Source: Humulus lupulus (Eukaryota; Streptophyta; Magnoliopsida; Rosales; Cannabaceae). From it: a stretch of DNA of 64,000 nt. Where the stretch lies: assembly GCF_963169125.1 (NCBI RefSeq), contig NC_084800.1, positions 150,532,397-150,596,396 of the forward strand, written 5' to 3'. Below the pieces are notes generated by a model, which was not told the DNA's origin, ran no database searches, and saw nothing but the letters and a program-made list of their open reading frames with translations. The translations under genes were made by a program, and so were the position numbers. Below, one piece after another: positions 1-11,420 of the stretch (position 1 is its first letter; every line of letters starts with the position of its first letter).

Positions 1-106
1 TTGCTGTCCTTCGGGTGGCATGGTGCCAATCCCTCGGCAAGCTCGGTGGGAGCCTCTCCAAGCAGTTTTCGGGGAGGGTCTCCCCGACGCCTTTGATACC
101 ACTAGG
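1..106 (+). other. Possible upstream exon or leader of the antisense gene
   Basis: A good splice donor (AGG|GTATGA at 106/107) pairs with a pyrimidine-rich acceptor (TTTTGTCCAG, ending at 163). If used, the exon ends at 106. In the frame of the next exon a TAG falls at 103-105, so this exon would be untranslated, or another donor is used. The true first exon may lie outside the window. Confidence 0.3.
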
Positions 107-163
107 GTATGACAAGGGTGCTGACTGCTTAGAGTGTTTTCTTCTTTCTTTTCTTTTGTCCAG

Positions 164-3100
164 TGACGAACATCTCGAAGGAACAACTCCTTGCTGCGGG
201 GGAGGCTGAATCTGCCCAAGAGAAGGGCTCTCCTGTCGCTGGTGGAAAGGGGAAAGGAAAGGCGAAAGTGGTCGCGGCTAGCCCACCAACCTCCAATAGT
301 TCCATCTGGGAGATGGACCAAAAACCGAACCTTTTCAGGAATTATGGCATGCTGGAGCTGTATTCCTCTGAGGCAGGCCTGAAGAACATCCCAGGTCTGA
401 TGTGGCACCGTCTGTCGGTGCTGGGCGAGTCAGCTAGCCAGAGCCACGAGGGCTTTGGTGCCTGGAGCTGGGCACACATAGTGTGCGGAGCGCACTTGCC
501 CCTAAGGAGTTACTTCGCCAATTTCTGTGTGAAGGCGGGGATTGCCCCCTTCCAGTTAATTCCTCCCAGCTACAAGCTCTTAGCGGGGTGGTTCATCTTT
601 TGCAAGTCCCGGAGACTGGAAGCTCCTACCCCGGAGGAGGTGCTGTACTTTTATGGGTTGAAGTCTCAGCCTATGAGGGGTCACTCAGACAAGGTGGGGT
701 TTTACAGGCTAGAAAGGCACCCGGATGTGATGTGCCCCACTTGTCATACCGCGAGGGTTCCAGACCTCCGGGAATACTGGTTCCTGACGACTGGCTTCCC
801 GCTGAAGAGGGTGCCAGCCCTATCTTTGGACTTCAAAATCCCTGGTAAGTGCTCCTTCTTTTCCTTTTCAACTTTGTTTCTTTGCGTTAGATTTGCCTTT
901 TGGGAGGATCTCTAACGCTTGTATTTGATTTTTGCAGAAGTCGTTCCGCGGACACCTCGCTGCGCGGAGATGATAAGGAGGTCCAAGTTCTACGAAGGGC
1001 TCTCTGAGGAAGAGTTGAGAGTGGAGGGACTTGTGACCTCCGAATCGTTGAGGGAGTATGGGTTACTCGCCTCCTTCCAAAATATCGAGCCAGTAAGTGG
1101 TAGGGGGCAGACTCAGGTGTCGGCTGACATCCGGGAGCAGATTGCCCTGGAGCTGTCAAAGGTGATCACCCAAGCCGCTCGGGACGAAAATACTCTATCT
1201 CCTAGTTGGGCGGAGAGGTTCCCCGACCCCCAGCCGGAGGGAGAGGAGATCGAGGCTCGCCACGCCGCGGCTTACCCTAACGAAGGGGCTCCGGGGGCTA
1301 GTTCCTCCGGGAGTGGTAAGACTAGTTTTCGATTGATCCACACCCCCAGCCTGTCTGAGGTTTCCCAGACCTCTCAGATGGGGTTTGATCCCCGTTTCCT
1401 TAGGCTAGATCCGCGTAGGATACCTTTCGACAGGTACTGTGATAGGGTAGATGAGCTCCTCTGGTGTCTGAGTGATGGTAGTCTGCCAGAAGGTGTCATC
1501 ATGGTTGACCCTTCTTCTCTCAGCATGTTCTTCCCGGACTTCAAGGAGTACGGGAGCTTCCTGGAGCAGGAAGCGATGTTTTGTTTTGCTCGGGGAAGGC
1601 CATCCACGTTTCTCGTGCATGGTCGTCCCTTTCAAACTTTTCTTTTTCTTGTTTCTTGTTCCCTGCTGGCGGGCTTGCTTGTACTTTTATGTTGCTGATT
1701 GTCTTGTCTTCCGCTTATCTTCTTTTTCATTTCTTGTTGGTTCGTTAACCTTGCTTTGTACGTTTCTTGCAGAGAATCCCGAAGCCAAGATGTTGGGGAG
1801 GGTTACTTTGCTTATTAAGAAGGCTGCCACCAGTCAAGACCCGCCCACGGGGAAAGGACGGAAGACCAAGGCTGGTAGGGGAGGTAAGGCTGCCTCCCCC
1901 AAGAAGACAAGTGGCGAGGCGCAAGCGTCTCCGAGGGTAGAGAAGTCCCCTGCTGACGGGCCTTCCGAGACTATGATGGTCTCGAGTAGTAGTAGCGACG
2001 GGGAAGGGCTTGTGTTCCCTGTGAGGACAACTGGGGTGAGCAAGCGTCCCGGAGAAGATGCTGAGGGTGCTAAGAACAAGCGCCTTAGACACTCTTCTCC
2101 CGGTCGAAGGCAACAACAACAGCAACGACAGCAATCACAACTACAACAACAGCAGCAACAGGAACAAGAGAGACAATCACCAACGCCGCAGCAGCAACAA
2201 GGGCAATTACCTCTGCTACCTCAGCAACAAAAGCAACAGACCGGGGCCTTAATACCCCGGCTGCCTCCTCCTCCAGCCCAAAGGGGGTCCACCCTTTCGG
2301 GGTCTCCGTCTTCTCAGACAACCAATCTTCCCCTGCCTGGCCTAAAGTTCCACTTTCCGCGGAAGCCAACCAGTTTTCCCGCTGCCCTCCTGGAGGGTGT
2401 AAGACGGGCCGATAGTTTTTTGAAGAGGCGGCTAGAGGCGGAGAAGGCCGTTACTCAGGGAAGGGCAGATAACTTGTCTGCCGTGAAGAGAGCTGAGCTG
2501 GCCGAAGGGGTGAGATCTCCTCACCCGGCCGGAGTGGTTCTGGATGGTCCAGCCTTGGAGAAGAGGCTGGTGCCTAGGCTCGGACGTGCATTGGCGCCGT
2601 TCGGAGCTGAGATGATGGAGGACATGGCCCTGAGCTTATGCGAGCTCAATTCTGAGAAATGGGCCATCAGCAGCAGCAAGGACCCGCTGTTGCTGACACA
2701 CGCTGTGAAGCAGCAACTGTCCGGGGTAAGCCGTCAGTTGTTATTTTTTGGGATCACCTGTCTTTTGGTCCTGCTTTAGCTCATTCTGTTGTCTTTCCTT
2801 GCAGGCCTCTATGATCGCGGAACGCTCGTTCCGGGAGGATGGTGCAGCTCTGGTTCAGCTGGAGGAGAGTCAACTGGCTCGCCAGGCCTTGGAGGCTTCG
2901 GAGAAGATTGATCAGGCCCGGCGCACGGCTGAAGAAGAGGCGGAGAAGAAATATCTTGCCAAATATCAAGAGTACCGGGCCAAGGCAGAGAATGAGTTTA
3001 GACAGCGGTCGGATGGGATTAGGACCGAAAACTCCAAGCTCCGGGAAGAGCTGTCCCAAGCCAAGGTGGAGAAAGATACCCTGGAAGCCCGCTTGCAATC

Positions 3101-3791
3101 AAAGAACGATCTCCTCCTTAAGCGGCAAGAGGAATATTCCACTCTTCAGAGTAAGCTGCACGACGAGGAGCAACTCCATAAGAGGAGCAGGGATCTCGTG
3201 TCTATGCTTCAGTTGGGGCTCGCCGAGAAGGATAAAGAGATCGGGGCTTTGCAATTCACTGCCAGGGGGCATGTGACCGAGAAGCAATCCGTGCTGAACC
3301 AAAATAGGGAGCAGCGCAAGGCGATTGATTCTCTTAAGGGGGAGCGGGATGCCTCCAAGGCCGAAATGGAAAAATTGAGGGCCCAACTAACTGCCGCGGA
3401 AGCACAGCTGGCAACCTCCGAGGCGGAGCGGTTGAAGGAGAAGGAGGATGCTGAGGTGATACTGAACAGAACTATTAATATATCGCATGTGGTCCTCATG
3501 CATCAGCTCTGGAAAGTGAACCCGGAGGTGTTAGGCTATCTGGGAGATGATGCCGAAGCCATGAGGGAGAAGCTACTCGTGTGGGATCAGGGCCCAGAGG
3601 CGTACGTCCAAACTTATAACATTGACGAATGTGCTGAAGCTCCTGAGGCGGGAGATCCTGGAGAGGCGGGGACCTCTGAACCTTCTCATGACCAAATCCC
3701 TCCTTCCAATGAGCCGACTCCGCCAGCCTCAGCTGAAACAGATGCCCCCGAAGCTGCGGTCGTGGACGCTGTAGTTACCCCCAATGCTTGA
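164..3791 (+). CDS. Antisense accessory gene of TAT-1 (gypsy-type transposon domain, poly-Q/P, coiled coil), four exons
   Basis: Proposed exons are 164-844, 938-1621, 1773-2725 and 2805-3791 (TGA stop), about 1,100 codons. The introns (845-937, 1622-1772, 2726-2804) begin GT, end pyrimidine-rich CAG and join in frame, in phases 1, 1 and 0. The second donor (ATG|GTCGTC) is weak. The start is unresolved: the first ATG in frame is at 313. Residues of the first exon (HIVCGAHLPLRSYF, PFQLIPPSYKLLAGW) resemble the plant 'putative gypsy type transposon' family (Transposase_28-like). The third exon holds a Ser/Lys-rich segment and a Gln/Pro tract near 2107-2270. The last exon is a heptad-rich coiled coil with an acidic, Pro-rich tail. 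It converges on the element's own integrase. Such antisense extra genes are known in Tat elements, but their function is not. Role here unknown. Confidence 0.75.
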
Positions 3792-5087
3792 AGGGGTTTT
3801 ATCTTTAATTGTTTTTCATTTTGAGTTTTTCATTGCGGACATTTTTGCCATAATCATAGCATTCTCCTTTCTTTTCTGCCGAGTTCTTTATTTATCTTTG
3901 TGCTTAGGGTAGACATTTATACGGTAGAAACTGTTGTAGGGGCGTATGGGGTTTTGGTTCCAACGGCCAAAACTTATGCACTTCCCACTTGAAGCTTTAA
4001 CGGATGATGTCTTTCCCCACGTAGTTTCTAGGTTACGAAGGTTTCCTGGTTCCAACGGCCAGGCTCCTTTCAACGTACTTTATCTTTCCTGAGGCAAATA
4101 GCCAATCCCGGGACTTGTAGTTATACTGTTCGCTGGGATTGCTAAGGTGAGTCGTTCCATTGTTTGGAACGGGAGTTCTTTTGGTGAGCGTCGCTAGACT
4201 TAAGGTTAGATCTTTGCGAAGCAAAACTAACTGTTGTTGCGAATCTCATGGTGGCTGGCTTCAGGGACCTGGCATGGAGCCCTGCGAGGCTAGATCCGTG
4301 CGAAGCAAAGCTTTAGAGCGCTCGCGGATCTTGCCATCTTTTGCCTTGCGGGATCCGGAGCTGGAGCATGCGAAGCAAAGCTTTACAGCGCTCGCGGATC
4401 TTGCCATCTTTCGTCTTGCGGGATCCGGAGCTGGAGCTTGCGAAGCAAAGCTCTACAGCACTCGCGGATCTTGCCATCTTTTGCCTTGCGGGACCCGGAG
4501 CTGGAGCTTGCGAAGCAAAGCTCTACAGAGCTCGCGGCGAATTCTGCAAAGGACTTGTCAAGGAGTTGGGGGTATTTTGGCGTAGCTCTATGAACGTGCC
4601 TCAACCCCCAGTTCCGTCCATCGCTGGGCCACACAAGAGATAATTCTTATGATACATAATGGCAGGCATTTTCGTGGCAATTTTCACTTAAGCACATAAT
4701 GCACATATGACACGTAATGCAAGCATGTTCATGGCAACAAATAAACCTAAGCTTAACAATTAGAGCAAAACAATTTAAAAACTTCAAACACAATGCTAGC
4801 ACATAAGTGGTGTTCTGTGTACGTTTTGTTCAAGGGGCGTATGGCTAAGCCTTAGCCATGTATACCCCCCAAGTGAGCGTGGGGTCCGGACGTCTCCGGA
4901 CCGCGTGGTCACTTGTTAAAACGCAGCTTTGAACATAGGGATAAAAAGTGCAGTAAAAGCGGAGTGAATCCCTCCGCGTTTCATTAAAATAGCCTGCTAG
5001 GCGTTAGTATTACAACAGGGAGGATTATTTCCACATTTTTCACTTTTGTTATTTTCACCAAGGACTTCCGACTGGATGGTCCGGGGC
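3792..5087. other. Non-coding spacer between the convergent antisense gene and TAT-1 integrase
   Basis: No convincing gene. It contains a 70-bp tandem array (4299-4530) and two copies of the 14-mer ggttccaacggcca (near 3956 and 4049). A pyrimidine-rich stretch follows the antisense stop and could hold its 3' end. Open frames across the 70-bp array exist only because the repeat lacks stops. Confidence 0.6.
4299..4530. repeat. 70-bp tandem repeat, about 3.3 copies
   Basis: The marker tgcgaagcaaagct recurs at 4299, 4369, 4439 and 4509, exactly 70 bp apart. The units share gctcgcggatcttgccatc and ccttgcggga and differ at a few bases. A looser half-copy (ttgcgaagcaaaact) lies near 4217. The core also appears once inside the gag gene, near 9776-9796. 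Confidence 0.9.
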
Positions 5088-6500
5088 CTACTGGTAGTAA
5101 CGGCGGAGGTGCTCCGCGTTCCAGGCGCGCGGGACTTTAGATCCGTCGAGTCTCTTTAAGTGATACGTCCCATGGCCCACTTTTTCTTGGACTTCGTAGG
5201 GGCCTTCCCAGTTGGGTCCGAGGACTCCTACTCCCGGATCCTGCGTAGCAGGAAATACTCTCCGTAGGACAAGGTCCCCAACTTCGAATGCACGGCTCTG
5301 GACTCTCGTGTTAAAGTGTCGGGCTATCTTGCCTTGGTACATTTTTAGTTGGACCTGCGACTGCTCCCGGAGCTCTTCGATCATGTCTAAGGACTCCTGG
5401 AGGAGGGCATGGTTCCGGGTAGGATCGTAGGTGTCTTGCCTGTGAGAGGGGATCATAGCTTCTACTGGGATGACGGCCTCGCAACCGAAGGTCATGGAAT
5501 AAGGCGTGTGCCCCGTCGAAGTTCTCTCTGTTGTGCGATAGGCCCAAAGTACTCGCGGAAGTTCTTCCGGCCAGTGAGCCTTGCAGGCTTGGAGTTTTTT
5601 CTTCAACGTGGTCTTTAATATTTTGTTTACAGCTTCCACTTGTCCATTAGCCTGGGGTCTGGCGACTGCGGAAAAGCTTTTGATAATTCCATGCGAAGCA
5701 CAGAAGTTCGTGAAGTGTTCACTGTCAAACTGCTTTCCGTTGTCGGACACAATTTTCCGTGGAAGCCCAAAACGACACACTATATTCCTGATGAAAAAAT
5801 CCAGTGCTTTTTTAGATGTGACCGTGTTCATAGGTTCAGCTTCAGCCCATTTGGTGAAGTAGTCTACCGCGACTATGGCGTACTTCACTCCACCCTTTCC
5901 AGTGGGGAGGGAACCTACTAGGTCAATGCCCCAAACGGCGAATGGCCAGGGGCTGGTCATTAGGGTAATTTCCGTAGGCGGCGCTCGCGGAACCTTGGCG
6001 TACCTCTGGCACTGCTCACACTTCCTGACATAATCCACACAATCTTTCTTCATGGTGGGCCAGAAGTATCCTTGTCGAAGGATTTTTTTGGAGAGGCTCA
6101 GCCCGGAGGTATGATCGCCACAGAAGCCTCCGTGAATCTCAAGGATGATGGTGCTGACTTCGGTTCCGGCAACACACCTAAGGAAGGGTATGGACAACCC
6201 CCTGCGGTAAAGCTTTCCATCCATAACCACGTATCGGGGGGCTTGATACTGGAGCTTCCTTGCGTCAGCTTTATCAGTGGGGAGTTCTCCGGTGGTGAGA
6301 AATCTGAGGATGGGTCCTATCCAGGAGTGGGAATGGTCGATGATGGCGTTTATTCTTCGCGTCTCAGTACTGGGGGCTTCTAAGTGCCCGATGGGGACTA
6401 AGCCATACTGTTCAATCTCCGAGTCCGTTGCAAGCTTGGCCAGCGTGTCCGCGAGTGAGTTCTGGTCCCGGGGGACTTGGCGGATTTGGTAGCCTTTGAA
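5088..6500 (-). pseudogene. TAT-1 pol, end of RNase H and integrase
   Basis: Integrase inserts the cDNA copy into the host chromosome. The zinc-binding region has the His/His pair (EIHGGFCGDHTSG) and CEQC. The catalytic core shows Asp in WGIDLVG, Asp in VSDNGKQF and Glu in GQVEAVNK, so the DDE triad looks complete. The C-terminus ends in a basic module with RAFEVGDLVLRR and LGPNWEGPYEV; there is no chromodomain, as expected for Tat. An ATG begins at 6230, but the frame is open upstream to about 6500 and encodes the RNase H tail ([16 protein letters not shown]). It is separated from the preceding frame by a one-base shift near 6500, so it is scored as broken although the integrase itself looks intact. 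Confidence 0.85.
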
Positions 6501-8968
6501 TGCTGCAGTAGGTCGCGGGAGAGAGACACGTAGGCAGCCATCCTTTCGCCTTTCGTCTGGTATTCCCCGGATATTTGGTTTACCACAAGTAGGGAGTCGC
6601 TGTACACTTCGATTTTTTGGGCTCCGACTTCTCTGGCCAGTCGTAACCCAGTTAACATGGCTTCGTGTTCTGCCTCGTTGTTGGATGCTGGGAATGCGAA
6701 ACGGATGGCGCTCTGGAGCTGATGCCCTTGGGGAGATATCAGGATGACCCCCGCTCCAGCTCCTTTTTCATTTGAGGCTCCGTCTACGTAGACCTTCCAG
6801 GTGGGAAGTTCCGGGACAGGATCTTCGGGGAGGTCGTTCATTCCCGAGCACTCCACAATAAAGTCCGCGAGAGCTTGACCTTTTATGGAAACACGCGGTT
6901 GGTAGTGGACGTCGAACTGGCTTAGTTCCATGGCCCACTTAAGCAATCTGCCAGAAGACTCGGGCTTCTGCAGGACTTGTCGAAGAGGGTGGTTGGTGAG
7001 TACTTTGATGGTGTGCGCCTGGAAATATGGCCTCAGCCTCCGTGAAGCGATCAGCAAGCAGAGGGAGAGTTTCTCGATCATCGAATATCTGGACTCGGCG
7101 TCCAATAACCTCTTGCTTACGTAATACACAGGGAGCTGGATACGGCCATCTTCCCGGACGAGAGCGGCACTTACTGCGTGCTCAGTCACAGCTAGGTATA
7201 AGAACAACGCCTCTCCTTCGACCGGTTTGGACAGAATGGGGGCTCGGGTTAAATGTTCTTTGAGGTGTTGGAAGGCCGCTTCGCATTCGGGGGTCCACTC
7301 GAACTTCTTGTTCCCTCGCAGAACATTGAAGAAGGGGATACACTTGTCGGTGGCCTTGGATACGAAGCGGCTGAGAGCAGCTATCCTTCCGGTAACGCTC
7401 TGGACATCCTTATGCTTCCGGGGGGAAGGCATATCTATGAACGCCTTTATTTTCTCAGGGTTGGCTTCCACTCCGCGGGAGCTGACAATAAAACCGAGGA
7501 ACTTCCCAAACGAGACCCCGAAAGTACATTTCTTTGGATTTAGTTTCATCCCGTACTTTCGGATCACGGCGAAAGCTTCCTCAAGGTCGTTACTGTGGTC
7601 CCCGGAGGTCTTGGACTTTACCAACATGTCGTCCACGTACACCTCCATGTTCCTCCCCAGTTGGTCCTTGAACATTCTGTTTACCAGACGCTGGTAAGTC
7701 GCCCCAGCATTCTTCAAACCGAAAGGCATGACCACGTAACAGTAGACACCCTTATCCGTGAGGAAGCTGGTGTGTTCCTGGTCCGCGACATGCATCTTGA
7801 TCTGGTTGTATCCGGAGTACGCATCCATGAAGGATAAGAGTTCGTACCCGGAAGTAGCGTCCACCATCTGATCGATTCGCGGGAGAGGGAAGCAATCTTT
7901 CGGGCAGGCCCTGTTTAGGTCCGTGAAGTCAATGCACATTCTCCAGGACCCATCGGGTTTCGGAACCAGAACTGGGTTGGCCAACCACACGGGATAGTGC
8001 GACTCCTGGAGAAAGCCTATGGACATCAATTTGTCCACTTCAGCTTTGACGGCTTCGGCTCTCACTGGGTCCAGCGGCCTCCTCTTTTGGCGAATTGGAG
8101 TTGCAGCTGGGTCTATGTTGAGTGCGTGGCACGCAACATTGGGATTAATCCCCGTCATATCAGCGTGGCACCATGCCAGGATATCCTGATTATCCTTCAC
8201 AGTGGCCACGATCTTATCTCGAACGGCCGACGACAGGTTTTTCCCCACCTGAATGACCTTGGTGGGTTCTCCCGGATTGAGGATCACCTCTTCGACTTCC
8301 TCCATCGGCTCTATTGCTTTCTCGATTCCCACTCTTGGGTCGAGTTCGTCAAAGTATGCCTCCTGAGCGCCCCTAGTTTCTGGCAATACTTCCCCCAAAG
8401 GAATGGCAGCAAACGTCTCTCGGACCGTGTAGACGGCTCGGACGGAGACGTTATAACAGCTCCGTGCACTTCTTTGGTCTCCTCGGAGGGTGCCAATACG
8501 CCCATCGTCGCAGGGAAACTTCAAGCATAAGTGACGTATCGAGGTTATGGCCCCACAATCGATCAGGACCGGTCGGCCTAAGATGGCATTATACGCCGTG
8601 GGGCAGTCGACCACCACGAATGTGCTATGCTTGAAGGCACAAGCGTCGCTTTCTCCTCTGAGGGTGACTGGAAGTTGAATTTTGCCTAATGGCATGAGTG
8701 CGTCCCCATTGAAACCTTGAAGCTGGATGGGGCATGGGGCCAGGTCCGTCTCGGTCAATCCGATCGCGTGGAAGGCCGCTTTGAAGAGGATGTTCACGGA
8801 GCTTCCGTTATCGATCAAGATCCGTGAGACCTTCTTATTGGCAATCTGGGCTTCCACCACGAGGGGATCGTTGTGGGGGAAGTGCACATGTCGAGCATCG
8901 TCCTCCGTGAAGGTGATGGGAAGATCCATCATTCGAGGCGTTGAGCAGGTGATTGGACCAAGGCGCAC
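6398..8968 (-). CDS. TAT-1 protease, reverse transcriptase and RNase H
   Basis: This part of the polyprotein releases the mature proteins and copies element RNA into DNA. The aspartic protease motif is [12 protein letters not shown] (near 8790-8826), with Asn in the middle of the active-site triplet, which is common in Tat. It is followed by AILGRP. The RT carries the fingers motif [17 protein letters not shown], the palm [10 protein letters not shown], and the catalytic YVDD (7622-7639). RNase H begins at about 6800 with [15 protein letters not shown] and has the Glu in NNEAEHEAM and the Asp in VYSDSLLV. The true frame is left at about 6500 by a one-base shift; the last 34 residues are out-of-frame. 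It overlaps gag by 40 bp in another frame. Confidence 0.88.
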   Translation of the reverse strand: MRLGPITCSTPRMMDLPITFTEDDARHVHFPHNDPLVVEAQIANKKVSRILIDNGSSVNILFKAAFHAIGLTETDLAPCPIQLQGFNGDALMPLGKIQLPVTLRGESDACAFKHSTFVVVDCPTAYNAILGRPVLIDCGAITSIRHLCLKFPCDDGRIGTLRGDQRSARSCYNVSVRAVYTVRETFAAIPLGEVLPETRGAQEAYFDELDPRVGIEKAIEPMEEVEEVILNPGEPTKVIQVGKNLSSAVRDKIVATVKDNQDILAWCHADMTGINPNVACHALNIDPAATPIRQKRRPLDPVRAEAVKAEVDKLMSIGFLQESHYPVWLANPVLVPKPDGSWRMCIDFTDLNRACPKDCFPLPRIDQMVDATSGYELLSFMDAYSGYNQIKMHVADQEHTSFLTDKGVYCYVVMPFGLKNAGATYQRLVNRMFKDQLGRNMEVYVDDMLVKSKTSGDHSNDLEEAFAVIRKYGMKLNPKKCTFGVSFGKFLGFIVSSRGVEANPEKIKAFIDMPSPRKHKDVQSVTGRIAALSRFVSKATDKCIPFFNVLRGNKKFEWTPECEAAFQHLKEHLTRAPILSKPVEGEALFLYLAVTEHAVSAALVREDGRIQLPVYYVSKRLLDAESRYSMIEKLSLCLLIASRRLRPYFQAHTIKVLTNHPLRQVLQKPESSGRLLKWAMELSQFDVHYQPRVSIKGQALADFIVECSGMNDLPEDPVPELPTWKVYVDGASNEKGAGAGVILISPQGHQLQSAIRFAFPASNNEAEHEAMLTGLRLAREVGAQKIEVYSDSLLVVNQISGEYQTKGERMAAYVSLSRDLLQHSKATKSAKSPGTRTHSRTRWPSLQRTRRLNSMA

Positions 8969-11328
8969 ATCTCCTCGGCGTGCTCTAACTCCCTCAAGTA
9001 CCTCTTCTGGGAGTTGCGGGTGCTTCCGGCAAGGTGTGGTCCTCCGAAAATGGTGGCGACGTGTCCGTCAACGGGTGGCGGAGCAAGGCCGGGCGGATAT
9101 GGGTTGCCTGGTCCTGGAGCCAACAAGGCAATGGGCGCCGGAGCAGGTGGAGGAGGAAGTGCTGGGAACTGAGACCCGGGGGCTTGGGGGTGACCGGCTC
9201 CAGGAGCGCTAGCGGCCCCTCTCTGTCCCGGGGAATATGCAGCTCCGTGAACTACCCCCTGTCCGGGATAGATTATGGGTATTCTCACCCACTGACCGAG
9301 GTGTCCCGCTCTTGCCAGGGACTCAATCTCATCCTTCAGCTGAAGGCACTCATTCGTGGTGTGCCCCACGTCTCCGTGGAACTCACACCTCTTACTGGAG
9401 TCTCGCGGACGCCTTCCTCCGTGAGACACTTTCGGGGGCTTCCTGTAGTTGACCATATTACAGGTCGCGCGATAGACATTCTCTCGCGAGTCTATCAAAC
9501 TGGTATATTCCGTGAACTTGGGCTCATAGTCCTTTCGGGGTTTCTTTGAATGGTCTCCCCGGTTGGAGTTTCTTCCGCTTCGTTTGCTCCGCGATTGGCT
9601 CAAACTTCGTTCCGGGGCATCCGCTTGCGGCTGCGGCATGCTAGGAGCGATACTACATCCGGTTTGTACTGCTCCATACCCAGAGAAATGGGTTTGACCC
9701 GGCGTCTGAGCAGACGCGGAAGGCCCATACACACTCGGAGTGAATCGGGCTCCTGGAAGCGTGAGGGCTGGTGCGGGAGCTTGCGAAGCAAAGCTCGGCG
9801 CAGTCACGGAAGGGGTTGGAGCCGGGGGAACTCCAAAGGCTTGCTGGTAGGCATCCTCAAGGTTGATGATTCCCTGAGCTTTTGACATGAATTCGGACAG
9901 GGTTTCTGCCCGTCTCCTTTGCATTTCCCCCCATAGCAGGGAGCCGACAGTAAGGCCCGATTGAAGGGCGATCAGCTTCATGTCATCGCTGACCTTGGTT
10001 TTTGCAGCAGCTTCCATCATTCTCTGAATGAAAGCTTTGAGGTTCTCAGTGGGTTGCTGCTTGATGTTGGTTAAGGAACCAACCTCCATGTCGTGGTCGC
10101 GGGCGGCAATAAACTGCCTCCTAAACGCGGACTGTAGCTCCTTCCAACTGTGGATTGATCCGGGAGCTAATCTTTTCCACCAGTCCTCCGCGGACTTGGT
10201 AAGGGTGAGTGAGAAGCACATGCATTTGGCGTCCTCACTGACGCGCGCCACTTGCATCATTTTATTGTATTTAGCTAGGTGGGTACGCGGGTCTGTCCTC
10301 CCATCATATAATTCTATGTGAGGCATTTTGAAGTTATCCGGGAGGGACGTTTCCGCGATCCTCCTAATACATGGTTCCGGGTCTTCCTCCTCAGAATCTG
10401 ACAGGGCCCCACTTTGCTTCCGGACCAGCTTGGTCAAGGCAGCAATCTGTTCCTCGAGCCTCTTCGTATCACTTTCCGGGAGGTCACGTCCCCGGAGCTT
10501 GTCATTAATATGATTTCGGAGGTCATCTCCGCGAGGTCGGGCTTTTTCCCCTTTGGCCTTCTCATACTTGGCCTCCAACCTTCTTCTTAGATCCACCGTG
10601 GACCAGCTATCTTCGGAGTGCGAGTTCGCAGCCCGACCGTCCTGATTGACGGAGTCACTGGGGCGGTTGTTCCTTCCCCTAGGCCTGGGTGCCTTAGCAC
10701 CGGGCCCTTTAGGCACAGAGTGCCCCCTTGGGGCTGAAGGGCGTCTGGGCTTAGGAGCGCCAGAGACCTTCTGCGCGCGGGGGGGGGGGCAGTCGGCCTG
10801 GTGATTCACGCCTGTAGGAGGTGCAGGGGCGTCCGCGCGCACAGGCTCTCCAACTTTTTCTTTGCCCTTGTTAGGGGCGGCTTTGGATGGTCCAGCAGCG
10901 GCTGGATCTGGCATGGGGGCATCAGCACCACCTCGAACAGAGGTATCTTCGTCCGAGTCGCCTAGATCTCCGAACTTACTTTGGAGGCGTTCCATCATGC
11001 GTTGCATTCTTTCGGAGACGCGCTCCTGCTCAGCAAGCTTGGCCTTAGTGGCCACCAGTTCTTCGGCTACTTGGACCAGTTCTGGGTCCTTCTCATAGTA
11101 GCAGCCGTCCTTGTAATAACCGTCTTGGACATACTCTTCTTCGTCTTCTAAGTATGTTGTATCTTCGGTACTGACCTGATCCTGGCGGGATGTCGGGTCT
11201 TCACCTCGGTAGTCTAAGGGTTCGCTCTGCACCACATCTTCCATCACGGTATCGGGGTTGACTGTAGCATTTTTGTCAACAGCGGATTTTCGCGTAGTCA
11301 CCATCTCTTTAGTACGAAGTGAATACAA
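8929..11328 (-). CDS. TAT-1 Gag
   Basis: Gag packages element RNA into cytoplasmic particles. The 799-residue frame begins either at 11328 or at the internal Met at 11304 (MVTTRKS). The N-terminal half is charged and Pro-rich, with a predicted coiled coil ([15 protein letters not shown]). The capsid-like retrotransposon gag domain lies around residues 330-490 and includes [17 protein letters not shown] and [11 protein letters not shown] Ser/Arg-rich linker leads to the knuckle [14 protein letters not shown] (near 9330-9395). An 11-G run at 10779-10789 encodes part of a Pro-rich segment and is a likely slippage point. Gag ends in a different frame from the protease; related elements usually have one gag-pol frame, so this may be a lesion or a programmed shift. 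Confidence 0.85.
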   Translation of the reverse strand: MYSLRTKEMVTTRKSAVDKNATVNPDTVMEDVVQSEPLDYRGEDPTSRQDQVSTEDTTYLEDEEEYVQDGYYKDGCYYEKDPELVQVAEELVATKAKLAEQERVSERMQRMMERLQSKFGDLGDSDEDTSVRGGADAPMPDPAAAGPSKAAPNKGKEKVGEPVRADAPAPPTGVNHQADCPPPRAQKVSGAPKPRRPSAPRGHSVPKGPGAKAPRPRGRNNRPSDSVNQDGRAANSHSEDSWSTVDLRRRLEAKYEKAKGEKARPRGDDLRNHINDKLRGRDLPESDTKRLEEQIAALTKLVRKQSGALSDSEEEDPEPCIRRIAETSLPDNFKMPHIELYDGRTDPRTHLAKYNKMMQVARVSEDAKCMCFSLTLTKSAEDWWKRLAPGSIHSWKELQSAFRRQFIAARDHDMEVGSLTNIKQQPTENLKAFIQRMMEAAAKTKVSDDMKLIALQSGLTVGSLLWGEMQRRRAETLSEFMSKAQGIINLEDAYQQAFGVPPAPTPSVTAPSFASQAPAPALTLPGARFTPSVYGPSASAQTPGQTHFSGYGAVQTGCSIAPSMPQPQADAPERSLSQSRSKRSGRNSNRGDHSKKPRKDYEPKFTEYTSLIDSRENVYRATCNMVNYRKPPKVSHGGRRPRDSSKRCEFHGDVGHTTNECLQLKDEIESLARAGHLGQWVRIPIIYPGQGVVHGAAYSPGQRGAASAPGAGHPQAPGSQFPALPPPPAPAPIALLAPGPGNPYPPGLAPPPVDGHVATIFGGPHLAGSTRNSQKRYLRELEHAEEMCALVQSPAQRLE

Positions 11329-11371
11329 AAAAAAACGTACACAGAAAAAGAGCTGACTAACAACTTCCTAC

Positions 11372-11417
11372 AGCTCTCAATGAAAGCACCAATAAGATGG
11401 TATCAATGAAAGCACCA
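11372..11417 (-). other. TAT-1 primer-binding site, duplicated
   Basis: On the minus strand the LTR ends AAACA, then three bases, then TGGTGCTTTCATTGATA (11401-11417), and nine bases later TGGTGCTTTCATTGAGAGCT (11372-11391). The second, longer copy is identical to the site in TAT-2. The complement ends in CCA with a pattern that fits the 3' end of a plant tRNA-Thr; this is from memory of tRNA sequence, not a search. Confidence 0.65.
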
Positions 11418-11420
11418 AAA

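Noticed and set aside
2085..2369. Minus-strand frame rich in Val/Ala opposite the poly-Gln segment
   Set aside because: It is a shadow of the CAA/CAG-rich exon of the antisense gene; no independent signal.
4160..4643. Plus-strand frames across the 70-bp array
   Set aside because: The repeat unit lacks stops, so open frames arise automatically; no domain and no conservation outside the array.
3792..5087. 3' LTR of TAT-1 in this spacer
   Set aside because: No similarity to the LTR at 11421-12314, no polypurine-LTR junction, and the antisense gene of the element lies beyond it.
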